NCBI RefSeq assembly: GCF_020216525.1
Contig: NZ_JAIWOY010000007.1
Coordinates: 62,001 to 126,000, forward strand
Origin: Nocardioides nematodiphilus
Lineage (GTDB): Bacteria; Actinomycetota; Actinomycetes; Propionibacteriales; Nocardioidaceae
Direction: 5' to 3'
DNA: 64,000 nt
A model generated the notes under the pieces. It was not told where the DNA came from, did not search any database, and saw only the letters and a list, made by a program, of their open reading frames with translations. The number at the start of each line of letters is the position of its first letter. Position 1 is the stretch's first letter. This document shows positions 54,194 to 62,489 of this stretch, piece after piece. Both the position numbers and the translations under genes were made by a program.

Positions 54194-55192
54194 TCAGCCG
54201 ATGCCGAGGACGTCGACGACGAAGTACATGGTCGCGTTGGGCGGCACGGAGCCCTTGCCCTGGGCGCCGTAGCCGAGCGCCGGCGGGACCTCCAGGAGGA
54301 CGCGGCTGCCGACCGGCACCCCGACCAGGCCCTTCTTCCAGCCCTCCACGAACCCGGCCAGCGGCTGGCTCGCCAGCGGGGCGCCCGTGTAGCTCTGGTC
54401 GAACGGCTTCTTGCCGTTGTAGAGCGTGCCGAAGTAGTTGATCGTGATCTTGTCGCTCGCCTGGACCTTCGCGCCGGTGCCCTTGATCAGGTACGCCTTC
54501 TTGAGCGGTCCGTTCTTCTTCGGCTTCGGCACACCCTGGAAGCTCATCCCGGTCGGCGCGGACGTCGGGCCGCCGGTCAGGACCGGCCTGGGCGCCCACG
54601 CCGGGGCGGCGACCGTCTTGCCTTTCGGTGCCTTCAGCGCCGGGACGGCGGGCGTGGTCGGGCTGGCCGACGGGCTCGGCTCCGGGGTGGTCTTCTCGAC
54701 GAGATCGATGATCACCAGGAGGCTGTCCTTGGTGCCGATCCCCATCTCGGGGTTGCCGGCCGCGCCGAGCAGCTTGTCGGAGGCCACGACGGCCGCGATC
54801 CGGTCACCGTAGTGGGCGCCCTTGAGGATCGTCTTCCACTCCTCGCCCAGCTTGGAGAGCGTGAGGGTCTCGGGCTGGCCGTTGGCGTAGTCGCTGTAGG
54901 CCTGGAGCTTGGTGGTGCCGTCGCCGATCCAGATGTTGGCGCTGACGCTGTCGCCCGAGGCGACGGCCGCGCCGCTGCCCTTGACAAGGGTCTTGGCGAC
55001 CGTCTTGGACGGGTAGGCGATCCCGCTCTTCCACTTCACGTCGGGGGCCTTGCCCGGCGCGCCGGAGATCGTGACGCCCTCGAAGCCGGTGGTGGTGGCG
55101 TCGCCGTAGCCGACCTTGGTGCTGCCGCACGCCACCAGGGCGGGCAGGAGCAGGGCGGGCACGACGAGGGACGCGGTACGACGCAGACGCAC
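54194..55192 (-). CDS. Lipoprotein with tandem FKBP-type PPIase domains (second copy)
   Basis: The 332-residue protein from GTG 55192 (AAGG ribosome site) has a lipoprotein signal ending LPALVAC (Cys about 22). A first, degenerate FKBP-like unit (about 50-180) is followed by a Pro-rich linker and a second FKBP domain (about 240-332) with DKITINYFGTLYNGKKPFDQSY, FVEGWKKGLVGVPVGSRVLLEVPP and ALGYG. It is clearly a duplicate of the neighbouring gene, with the same domain order. Both are probably extracytoplasmic chaperones. Confidence 0.88.
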   Translation of the reverse strand: MRLRRTASLVVPALLLPALVACGSTKVGYGDATTTGFEGVTISGAPGKAPDVKWKSGIAYPSKTVAKTLVKGSGAAVASGDSVSANIWIGDGTTKLQAYSDYANGQPETLTLSKLGEEWKTILKGAHYGDRIAAVVASDKLLGAAGNPEMGIGTKDSLLVIIDLVEKTTPEPSPSASPTTPAVPALKAPKGKTVAAPAWAPRPVLTGGPTSAPTGMSFQGVPKPKKNGPLKKAYLIKGTGAKVQASDKITINYFGTLYNGKKPFDQSYTGAPLASQPLAGFVEGWKKGLVGVPVGSRVLLEVPPALGYGAQGKGSVPPNATMYFVVDVLGIG

Positions 55193-55264
55193 GATGGGAC
55201 CTTCGGTTCGGCGGTAGGAGCAGGTGAACCTTAACGGCTCAGCCTGAGGCATGGCTGAACCGGC

Positions 55265-56626
55265 TCACATCCCGTCGATGAGGCGCTGCACCCGGTCGTC
55301 GTGGGAGCGGAACGGGTCCTTGCACAGGACGGTGCGCTGGGCCTGGTCGTTGAGCTTGAGGTGGACCCAGTCCACGGTGAAGTCGCGCCGCTTCTCCTGG
55401 GCCATCTTGATGAACTCGCCACGCAGCCGGGCACGCGTGTGCTGGGGCGGGACGGACTTGGCCTCGAAGGTCTTGAGGTCCGTGGTCACGCGCGCGACCG
55501 CGCCCTTCTTCTCCAGCAGGTAGTAGAGCCCCCGCCCGCGGTGGATGTCGTGGTAGGCCAGGTCGAGCTGGGCGATCCGGGCGTGGCCCAGCGGGAGGTC
55601 GTGCTTGGCGCGGTAACGCTCGATGAGCTTCCACTTGATCACCCAGTCGATCTCCCGGTCGACCAGGCTGAGGTCGCCGGACTCGATCGCCTTGAGACCC
55701 CGCTCCCACAGGTCGAGCGCTCGCTCGATGGTGGGTGTGGAGAGCTGGCGGCGATCGACGAAGTCGCGGGCCTTGGTGAGGTACTCGGCCTGGATCTCCA
55801 ACGCGCTCGCCTCGCGGCCGTTGGCGAGGCGGATCTTGCGCTGGCCGCTCATGTCGTGGGCGATCTCGCGGATCGCGCGGATCGGGTTCTCCATCGTGAG
55901 GTCGCGCATCACCACGCCCTCCTCGATCATCCGCAGCACGAGGTCGCACGTGGCGAGCTTGAGCATGGTGGTCGTCTCGGACATGTTCGAGTCACCGACG
56001 ATGACGTGCAGGCGGCGGTACTTCTCCGCGTCCGCGTGCGGCTCGTCGCGGGTGTTGATGATCGGACGCGAGCGGGTGGTGGCGCTGGAGACGCCCTCCC
56101 AGATGTGCTCGGCGCGCTGGGAGACGCTGTACGAGGCGCCGCGCGGCGTCTGGGTGACCTTCCCGGCCCCGACGATCAACTGGCGGGTGACGAGGAACGG
56201 GATGAGGACGTCGGCGAGGCGGCTGAACTCGCCCTGGCGGCTGACCAGGTAGTTCTCGTGGCAGCCGTAGGAGTTGCCGGCCGAGTCGGTGTTGTTCTTG
56301 AACAGGTAGATCTCACCGGCGATGCCCTCGTCGTGCAGGCGCTGCTCGGCGTCGAGGAGCAGGCCCTCGAGGATCCGCTCCCCCGCCTTGTCGTGGGTGA
56401 CGACGTCGACGACGTCGTCACACTCGGGCGTGGCGTACTCGGGGTGACTGCCGACGTCGAGATAGAGCCGCGCGCCGTTCTTGAGGAACACGTTGCTCGA
56501 ACGGCCCCAGCTCACCACCTTGCGGAACAGGTAGCGCGCGACCTCGTCCGGGCTCAGCCTGCGCTGGCCGCGAAACGTGCACGTGACGCCGTACTCGTTC
56601 TCGATCCCGAAGATCCGCCGGTCCAT
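55265..56626 (-). CDS. pafA: Pup-protein ligase PafA
   Basis: The 453-residue protein starts [16 protein letters not shown], the PafA/Dop N-terminal motif with Mg-binding Glu residues. Catalytic base Asp is in [16 protein letters not shown]. Motifs [36 protein letters not shown] and [21 protein letters not shown] complete the glutamine-synthetase-like ligase fold. PafA forms an isopeptide bond between Pup's C-terminal Glu and lysines of targets using ATP. It lacks the Dop loop. It is about 4.3 kb downstream of pup. Confidence 0.97.
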   Translation of the reverse strand: MDRRIFGIENEYGVTCTFRGQRRLSPDEVARYLFRKVVSWGRSSNVFLKNGARLYLDVGSHPEYATPECDDVVDVVTHDKAGERILEGLLLDAEQRLHDEGIAGEIYLFKNNTDSAGNSYGCHENYLVSRQGEFSRLADVLIPFLVTRQLIVGAGKVTQTPRGASYSVSQRAEHIWEGVSSATTRSRPIINTRDEPHADAEKYRRLHVIVGDSNMSETTTMLKLATCDLVLRMIEEGVVMRDLTMENPIRAIREIAHDMSGQRKIRLANGREASALEIQAEYLTKARDFVDRRQLSTPTIERALDLWERGLKAIESGDLSLVDREIDWVIKWKLIERYRAKHDLPLGHARIAQLDLAYHDIHRGRGLYYLLEKKGAVARVTTDLKTFEAKSVPPQHTRARLRGEFIKMAQEKRRDFTVDWVHLKLNDQAQRTVLCKDPFRSHDDRVQRLIDGM

Positions 56627-56775
56627 GTTGAAACACTAGACCCGCCGTCCACAGATTGCGGGAGGTCGACGCGCAGGGTAGTGATCCGCTTCGTCCTCGG
56701 GACGCTACCGAGGGCGCGCGGGTCATGCGGCCGGCTCGGCACCCTGCACTCGCAGCCGCCCTGCGGGCGATGGGA

Positions 56776-57525
56776 TCAGGCGCGTTGGATCGTGAACGCG
56801 GCGATGAAGCCGAGGGTGGTGATGAGCCCGGCGAAGAGGTGGGCGCGGTCGAACGCCTCGGGGATCATCGTGTCGGCGACCATGGCGAGGATGGCGCCGG
56901 CGGCGATGGCGGTGATGACCGCGATGGTCTCGGGTGCGGCACCGTCGAGTGCGACCGCACCCAGGAGGCCGGCCAGCCCGCTGGCGATCGCGATCGCGGT
57001 CCACACCGTGAACACGTAGCGGGCGCTGCGCCCGTTGGCCTTCATCCCGGCGGCGCTGGACAGGCCTTCGGGGAGGTTGGAGATGAAGATCGCGACGAGG
57101 ACCGGCACGCCGACCCCACCGCCACCGAGCAGGGACAGCCCCAGCACGATCGACTCCGGGATGCCGTCGAGCAGGGCGCCGATCGCGATCGCAGCGCCGC
57201 TGCCCGCCTGGTCGTCCTCGGAGGGCTGCTCCTCACCCGATCGCTTGCGGTGCTGTGCTCCCCGTCTCGCCAGCACCACGTTCGCACCCACGTAGACCAG
57301 GGCGCCGGCGAGGAAGCCGACGATCGTCGGCGTGAGGCCGCCGGTCGACTCGGCCTCGTCGACCAGGTCGAAGGCCAGCGCCGAGATGAGGACGCCGGCG
57401 CCGAAGGCCATCACCGCCGCGATCACCGTCCGCGGCACCCGGACGAACCATGCGATGAGCGCACCGATGATCAGCGCTCCCCCGGCGAAGAATCCCCACC
57501 ATGCCGCCTGCAGGGCGATCGGCAT
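56776..57525 (-). CDS. ZIP-like metal transporter with altered metal site
   Basis: The 249-residue protein from ATG 57525 has an AGGAGG ribosome site and about eight TM helices. TM4 reads IGALLDGIPESIVLGLSLLGGG and TM5 VAIFISNLPEGLSSAAGM. These match ZIP-family HNxPEG/HEIPEG positions, but the histidines of TM4 and TM5 are Asp and Asn, and PEG in TM4 is PES. The cytosolic loop between TM3 and TM4 is charged (RRGAQHRKRSGEEQPSED). Transport of Zn2+ by the standard site is doubtful; it may carry another divalent ion. It has no link to the proteasome genes. Confidence 0.75.
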   Translation of the reverse strand: MPIALQAAWWGFFAGGALIIGALIAWFVRVPRTVIAAVMAFGAGVLISALAFDLVDEAESTGGLTPTIVGFLAGALVYVGANVVLARRGAQHRKRSGEEQPSEDDQAGSGAAIAIGALLDGIPESIVLGLSLLGGGGVGVPVLVAIFISNLPEGLSSAAGMKANGRSARYVFTVWTAIAIASGLAGLLGAVALDGAAPETIAVITAIAAGAILAMVADTMIPEAFDRAHLFAGLITTLGFIAAFTIQRA

Positions 57526-57547
57526 CTCCACTCCTCCTGTGCGGCCC

Positions 57548-58432
57548 TCAGCGGGCGTCGGTGACGATCGTCTGGACCTCGTCGACGCGCAGCACCGCCG
57601 TCGACGTGGGTCCGTCGATCGTGCCGGCCTCCCCGGGGATGGCGATCCTGACACCGTTCATCTCGAAGTGGATGTCCCAGCTGGCATAGGCCGAGACCGC
57701 GTAGGCGGGCCGTCCCTCCCAGCTCGCTGTTCCGTCGTAGGAGGCCTGGGTATAGGCGTGCTGGCAGTCCGTCGAGGCCTGCTCGGCCGAGGTGGTCCAC
57801 GGGCAGGTGAGGGTGGCGCCGTCACCGGTCCTGATGTTCAGCGACCTGATGGTTGCGATCGCGACCAGGCCGAAGGCCGAGCTACCGGTCTGGGTCGGCT
57901 GGGCGCCCGTCACCCAGAACCACGTCGGCACGGTGACGAGCGTGCGGTTGACGGGGCTGGTGCTGAGGGCCGGGAGGGCGAGGTCCAGCTTCCCCTTCGC
58001 CTCCTGGGCCTGGACGGTGAGGGGCGGCGTCGGCGGAGTGCCGCTGTCGCTCCAGTAGATCTCTGCGCCGGGCGGGCCCTGCTGCGGATACGGCGGATAG
58101 CAGCGACGGACCATCGGCTTGGAGTCCGGCTGCGGCTTCGGTCCCTCGGGCAGGACGAAGGGCGGATGCCAGTCCTCCTGGTAGCACGCGCTCTCGCCCA
58201 CGCAGAAGGTGGCGTTGGGGTACATCACAAGCTGACAGGTGGGTTGGGCCGGCCCGCTTCCGCCGCCCGGATCGGTGCCCGGGTCGCCCGGCTGGGTGGA
58301 GCCGGGCTTGGTGCAGACGTACTCGTTGGTCTGCGGATCGGTCCAGCACGTCACGCCGGCCGTGGAAGGCGCTTGAGCGATCACCAGGAGGGCGACGATC
58401 AGCCCTGTCACAGCCAGGAGTCGCGTCAGCAC
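57548..58432 (-). CDS. Secreted protein of unknown function
   Basis: The 294-residue protein from GTG 58432 has a signal peptide (LTRLLAVTGLIVALLVIAQAPSTAG) and then a Cys-containing N-terminal segment (CWTDPQTNEYVC; further Cys at ATFC, SACY, RRCYP). A Pro/Gly-rich linker and a beta-rich C-terminal domain follow, with TLTCPW and DCQHAY cysteines. I recognise no family. It overlaps the upstream lipoprotein gene by 7 nt and lies 22 bp upstream of the ZIP-like gene. Confidence 0.7.
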   Translation of the reverse strand: MLTRLLAVTGLIVALLVIAQAPSTAGVTCWTDPQTNEYVCTKPGSTQPGDPGTDPGGGSGPAQPTCQLVMYPNATFCVGESACYQEDWHPPFVLPEGPKPQPDSKPMVRRCYPPYPQQGPPGAEIYWSDSGTPPTPPLTVQAQEAKGKLDLALPALSTSPVNRTLVTVPTWFWVTGAQPTQTGSSAFGLVAIATIRSLNIRTGDGATLTCPWTTSAEQASTDCQHAYTQASYDGTASWEGRPAYAVSAYASWDIHFEMNGVRIAIPGEAGTIDGPTSTAVLRVDEVQTIVTDAR

Positions 58433-58938
58433 GGCGTGGTCCCCATCTCGATGTCGTCGACCAGCCAGCGGTCGTCCTGGAGGAGGAGCCGGTACGTGTA
58501 GCGGGCGCGTGGCCCCGACTGGGACTGCGGCCCGCTGTGCGAGGCCGCCTTGGGCACGATGAAGGTGTGCGTTCCGTCGACGCATGCGTCGACGCGCGCC
58601 GTCGATCCGGTCACGGTCGGGTCTGCGGAGACCACCGTGCTCGTGCCGATGAACTTCATGCCTTTCGCGGCGACGTTCTTGCGGTAGTTGCCGACGAACG
58701 TCGACGCCCACGCCGGGGTGGCCACGCCGTCGAGCGCGGCCTCGCTCGGGTGCTCGGCGATCTGCGACGTCGCGGCGACGTAGGCCGTCACCGCAGCCGT
58801 CGCTGCCTCGCCGGGATCCGCGGTCGGCGACGCCGAGCCGCCGAGCGGCTCGATCTCGGTGTGCGCCGCCCCGCCGCCGCAGGCGGTCAGCGAGATGAGC
58901 GCGCCGAGCACGGCGAATGAGGGCAGGACGAAGCGCAT
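58426..58938 (-). CDS. Lipoprotein with an SnoaL/NTF2-like fold
   Basis: The 170-residue protein from ATG 58938 has a lipobox LISLTAC (Cys about 18), a short Ser/Pro linker, and a domain of about 115 residues. Conserved-looking parts are AATAAVTAYVAATSQI, GMKFIGTSTVVSADPTVTGSTARVDACVD and YTYRLLLQDDRWLVDDIEM. The pattern resembles NTF2-like lipoproteins seen in actinobacteria. Function is unknown. It is the first gene of a pair with the secreted protein and sits just downstream of prcA. Confidence 0.7.
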   Translation of the reverse strand: MRFVLPSFAVLGALISLTACGGGAAHTEIEPLGGSASPTADPGEAATAAVTAYVAATSQIAEHPSEAALDGVATPAWASTFVGNYRKNVAAKGMKFIGTSTVVSADPTVTGSTARVDACVDGTHTFIVPKAASHSGPQSQSGPRARYTYRLLLQDDRWLVDDIEMGTTPC

Positions 58939-59007
58939 GCAGGGAGCCTTCCCGAGTTTGTCACCTGCCAAACGACCACGTCGCCCGCAGGTGACGTGGC
59001 GTGCACC

Positions 59008-59844
59008 TCACAGCGGAGGCGCGATGGGCGGCTCTCCCCCGACGTCGTGGCCCGCGTCGGGGCCGCTGACCTCGCCCGGCGCGATCGCCGGGTCGGTGCC
59101 CTCTGCGGGCGCCGTCTCCGCGAGCCGGTCGCCGAGGATCTCGGCGAGGCGCGCAGGGCTGAAGCGGGAGAACTTCCTCGGCTGGGTGCGGGTCCGATCC
59201 AGGATCGCGACCTCGAGGTCCTCCACCGGGATGATCCGGTCGGCGCCCGGCGTGCCGTTGCCGCCCGGCGAGTGCCCGAGGGCCGCGACCGCCAGCCTCA
59301 GCGCCTCGTCGAGCGGGGCACCCTCGGCGTAGCGGTCCTTGAGATAGCCGGCGACCGCCTCGGCGGCGCCGCCCATCACGGCGTAGCCGTGCTCGTCGGC
59401 GACCTGGCCGTCATAGGTCAGCCGGTAGAGCTGGTCCTCGGCCGCGGTGTCGCCGATCTCGCCGACGAACAGCTCCACCTCGTACGGCTTCTCGCCGCCG
59501 GAGGAGAAGATCGCGCCGAGCGTCTGGGCGTACGCGTTGGCCAGCCCGCGCCCGGTGACGTCGCGCCGGTCGTAGGAGTAGCCGCGCATGTCCGCGAGTC
59601 GTACGCCCGCGATCCGCAGGTTCTCGAACTCGTTGTAGCGGCCGACCGCGGCGAACGCGATCCGGTCGTAGATCTCACTGACCTTGTGCAGCGCCGCAGA
59701 CGGGTTCTCCGAGACGAAGAGCAGGCCGTCGGCGTACTGCAGGCCGACCACCGAGCGCCCACGGGAGATGCCCTTGCGGGCGAAGTCCGCACGGTCCTTC
59801 ATCAGCTGCTCCGGGCTGACGTAGCCCCCGAATCCCATGCTCAT
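59008..59844 (-). CDS. prcA: Proteasome alpha subunit PrcA
   Basis: The 278-residue protein from ATG 59844 is preceded by [55 protein letters not shown] is the alpha-subunit N-terminal gate helix and start of the fold. Typical sections follow: [24 protein letters not shown] and [22 protein letters not shown]. Alpha subunits are catalytically inert and form the gate bound by Mpa/ARC. The last about 40 residues are an acidic, Pro-rich tail. It is downstream of prcB with a 73-bp spacer that includes a palindrome. Confidence 0.97.
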   Translation of the reverse strand: MSMGFGGYVSPEQLMKDRADFARKGISRGRSVVGLQYADGLLFVSENPSAALHKVSEIYDRIAFAAVGRYNEFENLRIAGVRLADMRGYSYDRRDVTGRGLANAYAQTLGAIFSSGGEKPYEVELFVGEIGDTAAEDQLYRLTYDGQVADEHGYAVMGGAAEAVAGYLKDRYAEGAPLDEALRLAVAALGHSPGGNGTPGADRIIPVEDLEVAILDRTRTQPRKFSRFSPARLAEILGDRLAETAPAEGTDPAIAPGEVSGPDAGHDVGGEPPIAPPL

Positions 59845-59849
59845 GCGAT

Positions 59850-59887
59850 GCCCTCCCGACGAAATGAGCGAAGCGAGGCCCGGAGGG
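59850..59887. repeat. REP-like palindrome between prcB and prcA
   Basis: CCCTCC (59851-59856) pairs with GGAGGG (59881-59886). The interior GACGAAATGAGCGAAGCGAGG contains GAGCGAAGCGAG. Such GAGCGAAGCGAG palindromes recur in actinobacterial intergenic spacers as short repeats. It may fine-tune relative PrcB and PrcA expression or simply be a REP-type repeat. A count across the genome is required to call it a repeat family. Confidence 0.35.
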
Positions 59888-59917
59888 CGGGCTTGAGCGT
59901 GAGCGATCCCGTCCTGC

Positions 59918-60760
59918 TCATCGAGTGCCACCCTCCAGCTCGGCGTACGGTCCGTCGGGTCGTTGCATCCGGCCCCCGACCACACGGTCGGCGATCGCCG
60001 CTACCTCGTCGTCGGGCAGCCGCTGACCGCCGTCGGCCGTGATGATGTGGACCACCGGGAAGATCCGGCGGGTGAGGTCCGGCCCGCCGGTCGCGGAGTC
60101 GTCGTCGGCGGCGTCGTAGAGCGCCTGGATGACCGCGGTGACGGCGCCCTCCTGGTCGAGCTCGGGGCGGTAGAGCTTCTTCAGCGCGCCGCGGGCGAAC
60201 ATCGAGCCCGAGCCGACGGAGTGGAACGACGTCTCCTCGTACCGGCCGCCGGTGACGTCGTAGGAGAAGATCCGGCCGATGCCCGACTCGAGATCGAAGC
60301 CGGCGAAGAGCGGTACGACGGCCAGGCCCTGCATGGCCATCCCGAGGTTCTGCCGGATGAGGGCGGCGAGGCGGTTGGCCTTGCCGTCCATGGAGAGGGT
60401 GGTGCCCTCGATCTTCTCGTAGTGCTCGAGCTCGGTCTGGAAGAGCCGCACCATCTCGACGGCGAGGCCCGCGGTGCCGGCGATGCCGACGCAGGAGTAC
60501 TCGTCGGCCGGGAAGACCTTCTGGATGTCACGCTGGGCGATGACGTTGCCCATCGTGGCGCGGCGGTCGCCCGCCATCACCACGCCGCCGGGGAACGTCA
60601 CCGCCACGATCGTGGTGCCGTGCGGCGCGAGCTCGGCTGCGGACCCGGGCGCCAGCGCGCGCCGCGACGGCAGCAGGTCAGGGGCGCTGGCCGCCAGGAA
60701 GTCGGCGAAGGACGAGTTGCCCGGCGTCATGTACGACGTCGGGATGCGCGAGTCGCTCAT
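59918..60760 (-). CDS. prcB: Proteasome beta subunit PrcB
   Basis: The 280-residue precursor has a propeptide (about 1-49) ending SAAELAPHG, followed by the mature N-terminal threonine in [24 protein letters not shown]. The nucleophile Thr1 and the conserved Asp, Arg and Lys of beta subunits are present ([16 protein letters not shown]). The [17 protein letters not shown] segment is the characteristic beta loop. Its start overlaps the pup stop by 4 nt (ATGA), so it is translationally coupled to Pup. Confidence 0.97.
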   Translation of the reverse strand: MSDSRIPTSYMTPGNSSFADFLAASAPDLLPSRRALAPGSAAELAPHGTTIVAVTFPGGVVMAGDRRATMGNVIAQRDIQKVFPADEYSCVGIAGTAGLAVEMVRLFQTELEHYEKIEGTTLSMDGKANRLAALIRQNLGMAMQGLAVVPLFAGFDLESGIGRIFSYDVTGGRYEETSFHSVGSGSMFARGALKKLYRPELDQEGAVTAVIQALYDAADDDSATGGPDLTRRIFPVVHIITADGGQRLPDDEVAAIADRVVGGRMQRPDGPYAELEGGTR

Positions 60761-60954
60761 TCGCCGCCCTTCTGGATGAACGACTTCACGAAGTCCTCGG
60801 CGTTCGTCTCGAGGACGTCGTCGATCTCGTCGAGGATGTCGTCGATGTCGTTGTCGAGCGCTTCCTTGCGCTCGGCGACATCGCTCGTCTCGGTGGCCGA
60901 GACGGCCTCCTCGGGGGCGTCAGACTTCCGCGGCTGCTTCTGTTCCTGTGCCAT
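60757..60954 (-). CDS. pup: Prokaryotic ubiquitin-like protein Pup
   Basis: The 65-residue disordered protein ends [12 protein letters not shown]. The C-terminal Gly-Gly-Glu is in its activated form; Mycobacterium Pup ends in Gly-Gly-Gln and needs deamidation by Dop. The helical segment binding Mpa/ARC is [23 protein letters not shown]. It precedes prcB with a 4-nt overlap and follows dop by 9 bp, the classic pup-proteasome operon. Confidence 0.97.
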   Translation of the reverse strand: MAQEQKQPRKSDAPEEAVSATETSDVAERKEALDNDIDDILDEIDDVLETNAEDFVKSFIQKGGE

Positions 60955-60963
60955 ACCTAGAAC

Positions 60964-62472
60964 CTACTGGGTCAGGGCACGAAACAGGTCGGAGGCCGTC
61001 CGACACGAGTCGATCAGCGCGCCGACACTGGCCTTCGTGCCGCGCAGCGGGTCCATCGTCGGGATGCGCTGCAGCGAGTCGTGGTCGGGCAGGTCGAAGA
61101 TCACCGAGTCCCACGACGCGGCGGCGACATTGTCCGAGTACTTCTCCAGGCAGCGGCCCCGGAAGTAGGCGCGGGTGTCGGTCGGAGGCTCGTGCATCGC
61201 GGTCTCGACCGCGGGCGTGTCGATCAGCCGCTCGATCCGGCCGGCGTTGACGAGCCGGTGGTACAGCCCCTTCTCCGGGCGGATGTCGGCGTACTGCAGG
61301 TCGATCAGGTGCAGCTTGGCGTCGTCCCAGTCCAGCCCGTCGCGGTCGCGGTACGACTGCAGCAGCTTGAGCTTGGCGACCCAGTCGAGCTCGCCGGCGC
61401 AGAGCATCGGGTCGCGCTCGAGCCGGTCCAGGACGGACTCCCAGCGGGCGAGGACGTCGGCGGTCTGGGGGTCCACGTCGGTGCCGAACCGGTCCTCGAC
61501 GTACTTCTTGGCCAGGTCGAGGTACTCCAGCTGGAGCTGGACCGCGGTCAGCGTGCGGCCGTCCTTGAGCGTGACCCGGTGCCGGAGAGTGGGGTCGTGC
61601 GAGACGGCGCGCAGCGCTGCCACGGGCTTGTCGACAGCCAGCTCGCGGGTGATGAAACGCTCCTCGATCATCGCCAGCACCAGCGAGGTGGTGCCGACCT
61701 TGAGATAGGTCGAGACCTCCGCGAGGTTGGCGTCCCCGATGATCACGTGCAGACGCCGGTACTTGTCGGCGTCGGCGTGCGGCTCGTCGCGGGTGTTGAT
61801 GATCGGGCGCTTCAACGTGGTCTCGAGGCCGACCTCGGTCTCGAAGAAGTCCGCGCGCTGGCTGATCTGGAAGCCGTGTGCGCGGCCGTCCTGCCCGAGG
61901 CCGACCCGGCCCGCGCCGGCGAAGACCTGGCGACTGACGAAGAACGGCGTCAGGTGCTTCACGATCTCGGGGAACGGCGTCGAGCGGCGCATCAGGAAGT
62001 TCTCGTGCGCGCCGTACGAGGCGCCCTTGTTGTCGGTGTTGTTCTTGTAGAGCGTGATCTGGGGATTGCCCGGCAGCCGCGCCGCCGCCCGGCTCGCGTC
62101 GAGCATGATCTGCTCGCCGGCCTTGTCCCAGCGCACGATGTCGAGCGGCGTGGTCACCTCGGGCGTGGAGTACTCCGGATGGGCGTGGTCGACGTACAGG
62201 CGGGCGCCGTTGGTCAGGATGATGTTGGCCAGCCCGAGGTCCTCGTCGGTGAGCTGGCTGGGGTCGGCCGCGGCACGCGACAGGTCGAAGCCGCGCGCGT
62301 CGCGCAGCGGCGACTCCTCCTCGAAGTCCCACCGAGCACGCCGCGCCTTCAAGGTGGCGCTCGCGTAGGCGTTGACGATCTGCGAGGACGCCACCATCGG
62401 GTTGGCCAGCGGCTGGCCGGCCACCGAGATGCCGTACTCGACCTCGGTGCCCATCACCCGCCTCACGCTCAT
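60964..62472 (-). CDS. dop: Deamidase/depupylase Dop
   Basis: The 502-residue protein starts [19 protein letters not shown], with the Mg-binding Glu motif as in PafA. Nucleophile-region Asp is in [15 protein letters not shown] Dop-loop of about 35 residues that PafA lacks precedes it ([17 protein letters not shown]). [31 protein letters not shown] and the C-terminal [16 protein letters not shown] are family-typical. Because Pup here already ends in Glu, its main role should be removal of Pup from targets. Confidence 0.96.
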   Translation of the reverse strand: MSVRRVMGTEVEYGISVAGQPLANPMVASSQIVNAYASATLKARRARWDFEEESPLRDARGFDLSRAAADPSQLTDEDLGLANIILTNGARLYVDHAHPEYSTPEVTTPLDIVRWDKAGEQIMLDASRAAARLPGNPQITLYKNNTDNKGASYGAHENFLMRRSTPFPEIVKHLTPFFVSRQVFAGAGRVGLGQDGRAHGFQISQRADFFETEVGLETTLKRPIINTRDEPHADADKYRRLHVIIGDANLAEVSTYLKVGTTSLVLAMIEERFITRELAVDKPVAALRAVSHDPTLRHRVTLKDGRTLTAVQLQLEYLDLAKKYVEDRFGTDVDPQTADVLARWESVLDRLERDPMLCAGELDWVAKLKLLQSYRDRDGLDWDDAKLHLIDLQYADIRPEKGLYHRLVNAGRIERLIDTPAVETAMHEPPTDTRAYFRGRCLEKYSDNVAAASWDSVIFDLPDHDSLQRIPTMDPLRGTKASVGALIDSCRTASDLFRALTQ

Positions 62473-62489
62473 GCTGCGAGCCTACGCAC

